From: Paraniabella defluvii
GTDB taxonomy: Bacteria > Bacteroidota > Bacteroidia > Chitinophagales > Chitinophagaceae
DNA: 64,000 bases
NCBI GenBank assembly: GCA_019316985.1
Contig: CP079215.1
Location: forward strand, 5,580,001-5,644,000
Direction of reading: 5' to 3'
The notes beneath the pieces were generated by a model. That model did no database searches and had not been told where the DNA came from. It worked only from the letters and a program-made list of their open reading frames with translations. A program made the position numbers and the translations under genes. Of the stretch, positions 1 to 11,200 are shown piece by piece (positions within the stretch are counted from its first letter, which is position 1; the number at the start of each line of letters is the position of its first letter).

Positions 1-2460
1 AAATACATAGCCGTAAAAATCAGAGATTGGCGAGCCTACTGCAGTACGTACAGTAGTTTCCCAATCTGTATAGTAAATAGGTGCATTGCCTGGCCCCAGC
101 TGCAATACCTTATTTCTATTCAAACTAAAGTTTACATCGGTAGCCCAGGTAAATTCACGCTGGATATTTTTGATGACACCAGTATTTCCAGACCAGTGTT
201 ACGCATTTTGCCAATATTGGTCAACTGGCTTGAAAAGCCTGTGATATCCGGTATGGGCACATTTAACAACATATCCTGTGTAATGGAGCGATACACCTCA
301 ATAGTTGCAGAAAGCCTGTTCTTTAAAAAAGCTATATCAATGCCTATGTTGGCCTGGTTAGTTTTCTCCCAACGCAAACCAGTATTATCCAGGGTGATTG
401 GCTTTAAGCCAGCTATAATATTTCCATTCGATACATAATTAACACCTCCTAATAAGCCAATAGCACCGTAGTTAGGTATCTGGTTATTACCTACGCTACC
501 ATAACTGGCTTTCAGCTTTAAAAGATTCAATGCACCTGCTTCTTTCAAAAAGTTTTCGTCAGATATCACCCATCCCGCCGAAACCGATGGAAAATAGCCC
601 CATTGATTGTTGCGGCTGAACCTCGAACTGCCATCCCGCCTGATACTGGCCGATAAAAATACTTATTACGGAAATTATAGTTTACCCTTCCCAGGTAACT
701 TTGTATCGCCCACTCTGATGCGGTAGAAGTACCGCCGGTAACCGTGCCCGCGTTAATGGTCTGCACCAGGTCATTGGGAAAATTTGCAGCTGTTACCGAC
801 TGAAATTCAGTACGCTCTTTTTGAGAAGTGTAACCCGCCAGCACATTGAAATTATGTTCGGCTACAGCAAAATCATACGTAGCAGTATTTTCCCAAAGCC
901 AGTTCAATTTATTCCCGAGCTGGCAGTTGCTGTTGAAGTTGCCAGGTCCTGGTTATACCCATATCCCTGGTTTTTAAACCGGTAAAAATTGTAAGAATTA
1001 TTGGAAACGTTTGCACTCAGGCTCGATTTAAACTTTAAACCTTCAATAATATTATATTCAAGATATCCTAAAGCAAAAGTGTTATACGCCTTATTTTTTT
1101 ATCGGTAAACCTGGTAGTAGCATAAGGATGCCAGAGATTTACGGGATTATACTGCAGGTAACGGTTCCAGATAGAATTGGGGTCTACAATACCCAGGTTG
1201 CCGTTTTCATTGTAGATAGGAAAATGGGATCACTTTGCAAAGCCAGGCTGATCACATCACTCTTTCCATCGATGCCATCTGTTCTGTCATGAATGCCGGT
1301 TAAACTCAGGTTCAATCCAACAGACAATTTATCTGAGATCTTTTGGCGGATATTGGATCGCAAAGCCAGGCGGCGATAATAGTTTTGATCTAATACGGCG
1401 TCCTGGTTGAGTAGGCCGGCAGAGAACAGGTACTGGGTTTTGTCGGTACCACCCGATACAGATAGCTGCGCATTGGCCATGGGTGCTGTTCTAAACATTA
1501 CATCCTGCCAGTCGGTACCTGCACCAAACTGCTCAGGGCTATTGATAAACTCTTCCGGTATTTTATACAATGTAGAACTACCCCGGGCGCTATTAGGATC
1601 TGTAGCTTTATTAACAGCCGGGTTCAGATCAACCCAGGCATTATTTTTGCCGCTACATAATAACGGATCCATTGCTGCGCATCCATCATATCGATCTTAC
1701 GCGTTACTTTTTGAATGCCATATTCAAAGCCCGCCGTAACAATAGCTTTACCAGGCTTACCCAGCTTGGTAGTAACCATTACTACTCCATTCGCACCCTG
1801 GAGCCATAGATGGCTGCGGAGGAAGCATCTTTCAATATTTCTACTGATTGAATATCCTGCGGGTTGATCATGTTCATATTAAAATCTTCCAGAGGCACAC
1901 CGTCTACCACGAATAAAGGATTGGTACCCGCCGTAACAGAGCTGATACCCTGATCTGGATTACAGGCGCCACACCCGGCGCACCCTGTGACTGGGATATG
2001 TTCACTCCCGGAACTGTACCGGTTAGCGATTGTACCACATTGCTAAAAGAGCGGTCTTTGAACTGATCGTAGTTAACAGAAGCTACTGAACCGGTGACCG
2101 ATTTCTTCCGTTGGGTGCCATAACCTATTACAACCACTTCGTTCAAATTGCCACTCGTACTGGTCAGCAGGATGTGTAAGTTGGTTTCGCTGCCAACATT
2201 TACTTCCCTGGTGACATAGCCTGCATAACTCACCGTTAAAACGGTACTGGTATTGGCCACCTTAAATGTAAATCCCCGTCTGAGGACACGGGAATATTCT
2301 GATTGGTTCCTTTTATCACCACGTTGGCTCCGGCCAAAGGTTGCCCGCTTGCTTCATCAAGTACCAGTCCCGTCACCGTTCCTTCCTGGGCTGTAGCCAC
2401 AAGGGAGCCAAAACACAGCAATAACAGTAATGCCTTTTTAAAAAAGTGTAGATATTTCAT
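1..2460 (-). CDS. SusC/RagA-like TonB-dependent transporter (SusC-1), partial
   Basis: This is an outer-membrane beta-barrel that imports oligosaccharides with energy from TonB. The start at 2460 gives a signal peptide (MKYLHFFKKALLLLLCFG) ending near ATAQ, followed by a carboxypeptidase-regulatory-like domain (TGLVLDEASGQPLAGANVVI). The typical SusC sequence VVVIGYGTQRKKSVTGSV and the plug domain follow, then barrel segments that stay coding up to base 1, so the C-terminus lies beyond the left edge. About 820 codons are present of a usual 1000 or so. The frame breaks at least five times (near 2260, 1900-1960, 1680, 1100-1180, 910 and 570), which I attribute to sequence error. A LacI-family gene and its palindromic operator lie immediately upstream. 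The partner susD would be expected further left, outside the window. Confidence 0.9.
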
Positions 2461-2497
2461 ATGCTTTACAATTATTAATGACAATTTTTTTGGATCG

Positions 2498-2511
2498 TGT
2501 AAACGTTTACA
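2498..2511. promoter_or_regulatory. LacI-type operator, perfect palindrome
   Basis: TGTAAACGTTTACA is a perfect 14-bp palindrome with a central CG, the classic shape of LacI/GalR-family operators. It lies 38 bp upstream of the SusC-1 start and just past the stop of the LacI-family gene. The sequence shows the palindrome; binding by the neighbouring regulator is inference. Confidence 0.75.
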
Positions 2512-2527
2512 TAAGCAGCTAAAAAAA

Positions 2528-3546
2528 TCAACGCGTGCCGCATGATTTTCTGATCATCAGTTCCGGTTTTATAATAAAGCTGGTAGGCGGCGCCTGCGGG
2601 TTAGCCAGCTTTTTATATAATAATTCTGCAGCCTGTTGCCCCATTTCGTAGCCAAACTGCTTTACCGCAGTTAGAGCCGGGTTTAAGGAGGTAGCCCAGT
2701 ACACATCATCAAAACCAACAATTGCCATCTGCCTGGGAATTTTTACCTTATACCCGTGCAGCACTTCCAACGCGCCTAATGTAAGCAGGTTGTTTGCGGT
2801 AAAAATAGCTGTGGGCCTGTTTTTGAGTGCCAATATCTTCTTGGTCAGCGCTACCCCACTTTCATAATCCGATTTTTTACTATAGATCAGCGACGGATCT
2901 ATCTTTAGCTTGTGCTTTTTTAAAGCCGCTTTATAACCTGCGATACGCTCGTGAGTAGTAGGGATTTCCATATCGCCTGCAATATGCGCAATACGCTGGT
3001 GGCCCAAGCTGATCAAATGTGTGGTGGCCATAACGGCGCCGAGCTCATTGTCTGTTTTTACTACATCTGCCTTAAGGCTTTTCAGTCCCCTGTCGATACA
3101 AACCACGGGGATACCATCTTCTATCAATTGTTCTACCTTTTTTTCTGTACCCGGTGTAGTAGCTACAATCAGGCCGTCTACCGACTCACTTCTCAGTATA
3201 TCGATATACAGTTCTTCTTTGGTAGGGTCCTGGGAAAAATTCCCGATGATCACGGTAGTATTCTGGCTGTATGCGAATTCTTCTACCCCCTGATAATATC
3301 TACATAATACGGATTTTGTATATCCGGGATTAATAATCCCACCAGGCGGCGGCGTGCGGTTGTAGCCCTTAATCTTTGGGCAACCCGATTAGGCCGATAG
3401 CCTAATTCCTTAATGGCTTTTTGTACTGCCAGCGCCGTCTCACTTTTTACCTTGGGGTCGGCATTGATAACACGGGATACAGTGGCAATAGATACGCCGG
3501 CATAGCGCGCCACTTCTTTCAAACCTGATGAAATGTTCTTTGGCAT
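2528..3546 (-). CDS. LacI/GalR-family transcriptional regulator
   Basis: A DNA-binding repressor or activator of the LacI family. The start at 3546 (MPKNISS) places the helix-turn-helix at once (LKEVARYAGVSIATVSRVIN), followed by the hinge sequence LGYRPNRVAQRLR and a periplasmic-binding-like sensor domain. Typical effector-domain landmarks are visible: LVGLLIPDIQNPYY, VDGLIVATTP, HLISLGHQRIAHIAG and AIVGFDDVYWATSLNPALTA. The total of about 340 codons is normal for the family. One frameshift lies near 3255-3300, in the sequence linking PYYVDIIRG to VIIGNFSQD. It is transcribed toward SusC-1, whose operator lies 17 bp beyond its stop, so it is probably the local regulator of that system. The sugar effector cannot be read from the sequence. 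Confidence 0.92.
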
Positions 3547-3564
3547 GATCACAATCGTTAAAAA

Positions 3565-3578
3565 TGTAAGCGTTACCA
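3565..3578. promoter_or_regulatory. possible autoregulatory LacI-type half-palindrome
   Basis: TGTAAGCGTTACCA lies 19-32 bp upstream of the LacI-family start codon. It keeps the GTAA..CG..TTAC pattern of the perfect operator at 2498 but is degenerate. Autoregulation is a reasonable inference only. Confidence 0.35.
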
Positions 3579-3658
3579 ATATACTACATAGCCAGCCTTA
3601 TTCCAAATAAGCTTCTTGACTACACGATAATAACCCGGATGTATCCATATAGTAAAAA

Positions 3659-3693
3659 CAACGGCTCTCCTTTTGATGGTAAAAGAGCCGTTG
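3659..3693 (-). terminator. Rho-independent terminator after SusD-1
   Basis: CAACGGCTCT (3659-3668) pairs with AGAGCCGTTG (3684-3693) in a 10-bp stem. Read on the minus strand it is followed by GTTTTTACT. It sits 18 bp past the SusD-1 stop and separates that operon from the LacI gene. Confidence 0.8.
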
Positions 3694-3710
3694 GCGAGTG
3701 CCAAATCTGT

Positions 3711-5463
3711 TTAATATCCTGCATTTTGCCCAAACTCAGCCGCGTTCGTGATCGCATCGAGAAACATCTGCGGGATGGGCCGCAATACATGAAACGGCTG
3801 AATCAATGGAATATCTTTATTATACGCTTTTACATAATCATACAATTTGCCGGTTCTTTTTAAGTCAAACCACCTGATATGTTCGCCACAAAACTCCCTT
3901 GCCTTTTCCTCCAATAAAAATCTATCGTCATCTGTGATTCAGTAACCATCATCTCGCCTTCTCTCCCGCAACTGCCGCCCGTTTCCTGATTATATTGATC
4001 AGCTCGGCAGCCCTGGTTTTAGAACCACCAGACATCATTATTTCACATTCAGCAGCGATAAAATACATTTCGGGTAGCCTCATTACAATAACATCCTTTG
4101 TACCAAAGTTGGAATTGGGCGCCGGAAGGTTCGGGTCATCAAATTTTGTTAAAGCAGGAAAGCATATATTGAACCGGGCATTCGTAGAAACTCTGTCACC
4201 GGTATAAATATCATCAATATCCACTACTGCATAAGGCCTGGTTCTCTTATCAGCGATTTTCTGTTTAGTATACATTAATGCAATCTCCCCTGGTTGATTC
4301 GTGTACCCAACATGCCTGCCGGTTTTTCAAAAGCCGCCAGGTCATCGGCCGTCCATGCATAATTGCTGTTATTTTGATTATAGGTTTCCCTGAACCAGGC
4401 CTTGTATCGTCCATCTACCTGCTCATTATACAATTCAAGTAACCTGCGTGTGGGCATCATACACATGGAGCCCGACCGGGCATTGTTATCATTTCCATAC
4501 GCCAGGCTTTGAACCATACCCGCCTTGGCCGAATATTTTGCTTTAAACCACATATGCAGGCGATTGGGATTGTTGGGCTGAGGATTTAGAGACTGAACAG
4601 TAGAATGCGTTACCACGAACATGGCTTCCTTATTTATCTTATTATTGGCAGGTGCAAACACTTCTGAAGGCGTGGCATACAGCGACACTTTTAGGGCCGA
4701 CTGGTGATTAATTACGTAAGTAGCAGCGTCCTTCGCCATTTGATAGTAACGATCCTTTTCGGCCTGTGATGTCTCATAAGCCACTCTTGTTAGGGCTGCC
4801 CTGGCCTTCAATCCGTAAGCAGCTTTTAAAGTAGCCCTTCCGATATCCGTTGCCGGCACCGGGTCCACCGGCAGATTGGCTATGGCTACATCAAGGTCCT
4901 GCAACATTAAATCGTAAAATGCAGATACAGGGCTCCGTTGCGCTGTGAGTACGGCTGTTTTTGTTTCCTGCGTACGTAAATCAACTCCCCGTAAAACTCA
5001 ACAATATGCCAATAAGAATAAGCCCTGAGGAAATGTAATTCTCCTTTGCGCGCCTTCTTTTCATCCGCTGAATTATAAGGTACTGCGTCTATCCGCTCAA
5101 TGCCTGCATTACAATAGTTGATAATCTCATATAAACGGTTCCAGGTATTCCTGAGCTGTCCCGTTCCCGAAGTGAGTTCTTCGTACTTGGTCATTTGCCG
5201 GCCATAGCCGCTGTTCGCTATATTGATCCAAAGATCGGTACCTCCCTCCGTCAGCATTACGATATCCTCCCGGCCGTAAAATTGCCCGCCATAATTAACA
5301 TAGGCCGAATTAACGAGGGCATTCATGCCTTCCTGTGCAGCAAATACAACGTCGGCTGTGGTACCTCCGGGATTAAACTCCTTTAAGCTACAGGAAAATA
5401 ACATCACCGAGCAGTACAGGGGTATCAGTTTTTATGAGAAATGTATTGAATCCAATTTTTCAT
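3711..5463 (-). CDS. SusD/RagB-like surface glycan-binding lipoprotein (SusD-1)
   Basis: An outer-membrane lipoprotein that forms the lid of the SusC transporter and binds the glycan. The best start is the ATG at 5463 (MKNWIQYISHK), followed after one missing A in an A-run by KLIPLYCSVMLFSC, a lipoprotein signal whose lipobox cysteine lies in LFSCS. Family landmarks are EGMNALVNSAYVNYG near the N-terminus, the TPR-like helix GELHFLRAYSYWHIVEFYGE, and near the C-terminus MRLPEMYFIAAECEI and FCGEHIRWFDLKRTGKLYDY. Frameshifts lie near 5440, 4907, 4275 and 3930. Length is about 580 codons, normal for SusD. It directly follows SusC-2 and ends at a strong terminator. Confidence 0.9.
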
Positions 5464-5658
5464 CTGTATATTTTTTAATGTTTTTAGTATGAGTTCCCGC
5501 TTGACCAAACGGGCAGGAAATTCGCCATGTAATCATTCCTCTGTAATGAAGATCGCTGCGGCACATTTCATATCACTAATTTTGAAAGCTGATTCACGCA
5601 ACCTGAACTGGGAAGCCCGGGCCGTTTACATCTTATATCTGGCAGCATTTCTATACTT

Positions 5659-8600
5659 CTATAAACTTACGTTTAAGCCCAGTACAAACTGGCGCTGAAG
5701 CGGTGATTTGGCAGAACCACCTCTCTCCGGATCATAATTTTTTACAAAGTGGCTTCGCGCATGGGTAAACAGATTGTTACCAGAAGCATAGATCCTCAGG
5801 TCAGACATTCCCCACCGGCTCAATGCAGAAGAAGGGAATGTATATCCCAATGATACCGTTTTTAGCTTAACATACGATGCGTCTACATAGTTTAAAGCCA
5901 GGTATCCCCGGTAATTATAGAAGTTGGTATTATCTGGTCTTGGAAAATCATTGGATGGATTTTCCGGTGTCCAATAGTCCAGGTAAGCCGGCGCATTACC
6001 TTTACCAGACGGATCATACGCTCCTGTGAAGTCGTATGCCATCATGCCCCCAACGGCTAATGATATATAACGTAAGATCTATATTTTTATAACGGAATGT
6101 GTTATTCAACCCAGCTGTCCAGCGTGGTGATGTTGTACCGATATACTGCACATCATTGATCTCGTCTATCACAAAGTCTCCATTCAGATCAGCCAGCTTT
6201 ATATCACCCGGTTTGAAAGGCTGTGTTTTGGCTGCATCTTTGAAGTATGTAGCAGCCTCGGCAGCTTCATCGGTTTGCCAGATACCCAATCTTTTAAAAG
6301 TATAGAAGGTTTTTAAAGGACGCCCGATCAGTAAACTTTCGGTTTCCCGGTTTACCGCACCTATAATATCCCGGCCATCAATCAGGTCAAGGATCTTTTC
6401 TGTGTTATGCGCAAAAGTGATATTGGTTTGCCAGTTAAAGTTTTGCTTCCTGATGTTTACAGTAGTCAGATTTAATTCGATGCCTTTATTGCTAGTAGAT
6501 CCTATGTTTTGATAGATCTGGAAAGGTGTGTTATTACCACTACCCATCGAAGTGGGCAGGGTACGCGGCAGAAGGATATCAGTGGTTTTAGTATAATAAT
6601 AATCTACGCTACCCACTATCCTGTTATTTAAAATCCCAAAGTCAAGGCCGATATTGGTAGAAGCTGACTTTTCCCAACCCAGATCAACATTACCCAGAAA
6701 AGGATTATATACATAGTAGGTAAAACCTCTGTCCTGGAATGCAGAGTTAGTGAGTGCATTTAAATAAGACTGGGTGCCGTATTCACTGATACCGGAGTTA
6801 CCGGTCATACCCCAACTGGCTCTCAACTTTAACTCGTTCAGGTTTTTTACATTTGTAAACCATCCTTCATCAATCAAGCGCCAGGCCAAAGCCGCCGATG
6901 GAAATGCAGCCCATTTATTACCTTCTGCCAGCCTGGAAGCACCATCCCACCTGTTGGATACAGTGAGCAGGTATTTACCGAGATAATTATAGTTCAATCT
7001 GGCCGCATAAGAGAAGGTCTGACTTTGTACATAGCCCGATCGTATCACATAAGATTCTTTTGCATTCGCAGCGAGGTTATGCCAAAGCTGGCTGGGTATT
7101 AACTGGCCGGCGCCTTCACTATAAGAGCTCCTGAATTTAGATTGGGTCCAGGAAGTCAATCCTGTTAAAGCAAAGGAATGATCACCCAGTTTTTGGTATA
7201 GTTCAGGATATTGTCCCAGGTTATAAAGCTTTTTCTGTAGCTAATACGGACGCGATGGCGCCGGTATTTAACTCTGCTCTATCAATAGACTGGGCGCCCT
7301 GGAAATCATTGCTGCGCCTGAATGAAAAATTGGTCCCCAGATTAGAGCGCAATGAGACTCCTTTAACAGGTCGCAGCTCCGCATACCCGTTTGCAAAAAC
7401 ATTCGTCGTTAAACGCTGGTATTTTGCCGTATACTCACTAGCTTCGTCAGCCAGCGGGCTCACTTTTCCGGCTGTGCCAAGCGGATAGAGAATTACCCTG
7501 CCGCTATCATTATAGGCACGGCCCAAAGGTTCGTTGGTAGCCGCGCGCCATAACACATTCTCGGCCCGCTCATACCCCGTATAATGGGTCAGATTTACAG
7601 ACGCTCCGGCTTTAAAAATATTGCTGAAATTATGATCGATAACGGTTCGGATATTATATTTATCCAACAAATCGTCCTTAAGCGATCCTTTTTCGCGGTA
7701 ATAGCCTGCTGATAACAAGCCCGTTGTTTTTTCCGTACCGCCCGAAATACTCACCTGGTGGTTTTGCACTATGCCGGTATGATTCACCTCATCCACCCAA
7801 TTGATCCACTGATTGTTTTGTATGGCCGACCATTCTTCAGGTGTAAAGAGTATCTGGTCATCAGCCGGAGACGACCATTGCCCGGCGGTTTTATAGGCTT
7901 CACGACGAAGCTTTATATAGTCATCGCCCGTTCGCATTTTAGGGTACTGGGCCCAGCCGTTTAAACCAACATAGCCATTGTATGCTATTTTGGCTTTCCC
8001 GGATTTAGCTCTTTTAGTGGTTACAATGATCACCCCGTTTGCGCCTTGTGAACCATATATGGCAGTAGAGGATGCATCTTTCATAACATCGATGGACTCT
8101 ATTTCCTGGGGAGGAATATCAGTAATATTGCCCCTTGCACTCCGTCGATAATAATTAAAGGATTATTTGCTATTAAATTACCATATTCATCTTTGGCGGT
8201 GGATAAAGATCTTTTACCGCGAATATTCATAGTAACACCAGAAGTAGCTTTTCCCGAGTTACGCACGATGTCCAATCCCGGTACCTGCCCCTGCAATGCC
8301 TCCATGGCATTATGCGCCGGCGACCGAACTATATCATCGGCTTTTACACTTGATACAGCACCGGTAAGATCTTTTTTTTGTAGTGCCATAGCCTATTACA
8401 ACTACTTCATCCATTTTATTTTCGGCGGCATAGAGTGTAACCTGGGAGTAATTGTTGTCTTTAACTGAAACATCCAGCGCGTTATACCCTACTATGGAAA
8501 ATGTCAATACGGCATCTTCATCTTTTACAGTGATGCGATAACTCCCGTCTTCCGCAGTTGATACGCCATTGTTCGTTCCTTTTCCACAACGCTTACGCCC

Positions 8601-9030
8601 GATAAAGGATCTCCAGCCGGGTTGGTTACTTTCCTTCAATTACAATGCTGAATTTTTCACCCGGCTTCCCGATGATAACAACCAGTCCCTTGTTTATTTT
8701 CTTATAGGAAAAGGCTGTCGCCTTCAGCATGTTTTGCATGACATAATCGAGCGTGGCATTTTTGGCATACAGATCCAGTTTCAGGTTGCTGCTCTTCAAT
8801 TCGCTGTTATAAACAAAACGGTATTTGTAATCATTCTCGATTTTTTCGATAATCTGGGGTATGGACAGATTCTTTACATCCAGGTTGATCCGCTGCTGCG
8901 ATGAAGCATCAAAAGCGATAGCCTGAAATGATGAAAGAATGATGATAAAAATAACAAGCTTCATTAACAACAAGAATTTTACAAGCGATAGTAATGGGCA
9001 CAATACTCCCCTGCAAGCATATTTTTTCAT
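5659..9030 (-). CDS. SusC-like TonB-dependent transporter with N-terminal STN domain (SusC-2)
   Basis: An outer-membrane importer of the SusC class. From the start at 9030 (MKKYACRGV) a hydrophobic leader is followed by a secretin/TonB N-terminal (STN) domain (INLDVKNLSIPQIIEKIEND ... NATLDYVMQNML). That domain signals to a FecR-type anti-sigma factor in the periplasm. A carboxypeptidase-regulatory-like domain follows, then DEVVVIGYGTTKK, the plug (ANNPLIIIDGVQG, DASSTAIYGSQGANGVIIVTT) and the barrel, ending in QFVLGLNVSL. Length of about 1120 codons fits an STN-bearing SusC. Frameshifts lie near 8635, 8390-8335, 8090, 7160-7220 and 6030. It sits between FecR (upstream) and SusD-1 (downstream). 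Confidence 0.92.
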
Positions 9031-9091
9031 ATATTGCAAATAGTTTAAGATGAATAAATAGCTGGTTCTAACAGCTTTTTGTCTTTTCAAG

Positions 9092-9124
9092 AGCGAAAGG
9101 TGGTCGCAACATCTTTCGCTTTTT
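9092..9124 (+). terminator. hairpin with T-run between FecR and SusC-2
   Basis: AGCGAAAG (9092-9099) pairs with CTTTCGCT (9113-9120), followed by TTTT on the plus strand. In the direction of the surrounding minus-strand genes the U-tract is poor, so it may act as an attenuator or processing site rather than a full terminator. Function is uncertain. Confidence 0.45.
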
Positions 9125-9185
9125 CATTAGTATTGATGTGTCTCTTATTCGTTCATAATGGCTATTGTTTAAAATAAGCAATACG

Positions 9186-10237
9186 TTAATAAATAACTAC
9201 TTTATCTTTCTGAATTATATAGCTGAAATTCCCGATCATTTTTAAGGATTCCAGTACATCTTTAAGGGAATCGTTTTCAAATGCCCTCTGTACAATATAT
9301 CACTGTCTTTTACCTTTTTTAATTCAATGGTTATATTATACCAACGCTCCAATACCGGGATAATATCCGCGAGCGTTTCCTGTTCAAACACGAGCCTGTT
9401 TTGCGTCCACTGTGTTTCTACCGATAACGAATCTCTTTTACCGGTGGTAAGCTTCAACAGTTCCACATCCGCCACAGGCCTCAACGGCAATTCCTGTTAT
9501 CAGTTCGGCCTTGGTTATTGCGTACTATGATCTTTTCGTTGGGAACCAATAAAACTTTCCGGTTGTTGTCTTTTTCAACATCACTTCTACCGACCCTCTT
9601 AATAAAGTAGTTTGTGTATTAACTTCATTACCATAAGCGCGCACATTAAAAGCAGTGCCTAACACTTTAACGTCGATATTATTAGTGTGTACGATAAATG
9701 GCTTTCTTTTATCCTCTGCCACATCAAAATACGCCTCACCTTCCAGATAAACTTCCGTAATTGATTGCCAAAGTTTTTACCGTAAGAAAGCCTCGAATCA
9801 GCGTTGACCCAAACCTTTGTTCCATCAGGCAACACCAAGTTGGTTTTTGACCCCTTCCTGGTTGCCACTACATTATCAGCATGAGCCGACCGGCCGGATA
9901 CCTGCATCCTGTAAAAAAAAGCGCATGCTAATAGTACGACTACAGCAGCGGCAACAGCAAGATAAGGCCGCAAGCGCCTGTATTTAATACCAGCAGGAGG
10001 GGCATCAGATTCGCGCATCCTTGCCCTGATCTTCTCCAACGCCTTGTTAACCGAACCCGGCTTTATCTGATGGTCAGGATAAATAAGCGAACTGCTGAAA
10101 ATCTCACTCATCGCTTCCACAAATAGCCTGCTATTTTCATCATTCCCGGTAAGTTCTGAAAATTCAAGCTGTTCCTCCAGTGTCATTTCACCGGATTGCC
10201 GTTTCATTAGTAGATATATCAGCCTATCGTTAAGCAC
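9186..10237 (-). CDS. FecR-family anti-sigma factor
   Basis: An inner-membrane anti-sigma factor that holds its ECF sigma factor until the STN domain of SusC-2 signals. The N-terminal cytoplasmic part is visible (LIYLLMKRQSGEMTLEEQ), then one transmembrane helix (YLAVAAAVVVLLACAFFY), then the periplasmic FecR domain (NLVLPDGTKVWVNADSRLSY, VLGTAFNVRAYG, RGSVEV). The C-terminal DUF4974-like domain (LVFEQETLADIIPVLERWYN) ends in FSYIIQKDKVVIY. The start taken is a GTG at 10237; an ATG at 10207 (MKRQSGEM) is possible. Frameshifts lie near 9760, 9600 and 9500-9525, plus one near 9245. It follows the sigma gene and precedes SusC-2. Confidence 0.88.
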
Positions 10238-10320
10238 CTGTATAAAATTGCATTACCTATACAGACGCAAATATTGGGGATACCCCAAATAAAGATTTAT
10301 TTTTTTAAATTTTCTGAAAT

Positions 10321-10904
10321 TCAGGAGGCGTTTCTTTTATGCGCTTCCAGCATGTGATTAACAGCTGCTGCCAGCTTTTTAATGGCAATGCTCATTTGAT
10401 TTTCAACGGTTTTAACAGAAAGATCTAACAGTTGCGCTACTTCTGCATATTTTAGTCCATCCTCCTTGATCAGCTTAAAATCAGCCGGCACCTGTCGGGC
10501 AGTTGGTTAATTGCCGTATTAAGCTCTTTTAGTGTTTCCTTACTGATCAGTTGTAGCTCGTGGTTGCTCAACTCATAGGTGAGCGTTTCGCCTACATCGT
10601 TTAAAGAGGTATTCTTTTGAGCCTCTTTATACCCCCTGCTTCGTGTATGGCTGATAGCCGCATGCTTAACTGAAATATACAGGTAGTGCGAAATATTTTT
10701 TATGGTGGGTAATGTTTTTCGATTCTGCCACAGGTTAAATAGCACATCACCACAAATCTCTTCTGCCACATAACTATCCCTGAGGATAGAAGAAGCGTAA
10801 GAAATTAATGCCGGATAATAGATCCTGAAAAGCTCTTCAAAAGCCTGTTCGTCACTGTTGTGAGCAATAGCTTGGATCAGATAAGGCAATCGTTGACTAT
10901 ACAT
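10321..10904 (-). CDS. ECF RNA polymerase sigma factor (FecI-like)
   Basis: A sigma-70-family factor of the extracytoplasmic-function group, which directs transcription of its SusCD operon. Region 2 is visible (DEQAFEELFRIYYPALISYA ... AEEICGDVLFNLWQNR), then region 4 with its helix-turn-helix (LPDRCRLI, KYAEVAQLLDLSVKTVENQM). It ends in KKLAAAVNHMLEAHKRNAS. About 194 codons is normal for the Bacteroidota group. One frameshift lies near 10475, between CRLILS and FKLIKEDGL. The gene heads a sigma-FecR-SusC-SusD unit, the standard trans-envelope signalling arrangement. A LacI-type palindrome-like site lies 34 bp upstream of its start. Confidence 0.9.
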
Positions 10905-10937
10905 CTGTTACCAAATATAGACATAGTATGACAGATA

Positions 10938-10951
10938 TGATAACGTTTACA
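10938..10951. promoter_or_regulatory. LacI-type operator-like site upstream of the ECF sigma gene
   Basis: TGATAACGTTTACA differs from the perfect palindrome at 2498 by two positions in the left half. It sits 34 bp upstream of the sigma-factor start. If functional it would place this operon under a LacI-family regulator as well as FecIR. The match is seen; binding is inferred. Confidence 0.45.
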
Positions 10952-11113
10952 CGATTTTATCACTAATAAAACTTCTGCATTGTTTACAATGCGCGCAAAT
11001 TCGTCCGCATAGCTCCCGGGCATACTCATCCAGCACATCATCTAAATGGTTACTTCCAGTTGCATCCCTGTGCAGGCGCCAGTTAAATACACTTCCGCCA
11101 TACGCATATTCAT
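10947..11113 (-). other. unassigned open stretch in the 296-bp gap (10905-11200)
   Basis: Between the sigma gene and the beta-helix/hydrolase gene, the minus strand holds an open frame of about 55 codons. It reads YEYAYGGSVFNWRLHRDATG, then DEYARELCGRICAHCKQC, and ends SFISDKIV at a TAA. The cysteine pattern CGRICAHCKQC is notable but I do not recognise a family. It has no obvious start, and the sequence upstream suggests another frame break. It could be a gene remnant, the 3' part of a small protein, or chance. Confidence 0.2.
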
Positions 11114-11200
11114 AATATTACCCGGCTTCTGCCGGAAATTATCTCGCAACCACCGCCATCAAAGTTGTGGTTGAATTTCATCATAGCACACCATCTGCAA

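Noticed and set aside
132..2460. Reading SusC-1 as several small genes or as a pseudogene
   Set aside because: The fragments line up in order as a single SusC with continuous domains, and the same kind of breaks occurs in every other gene.
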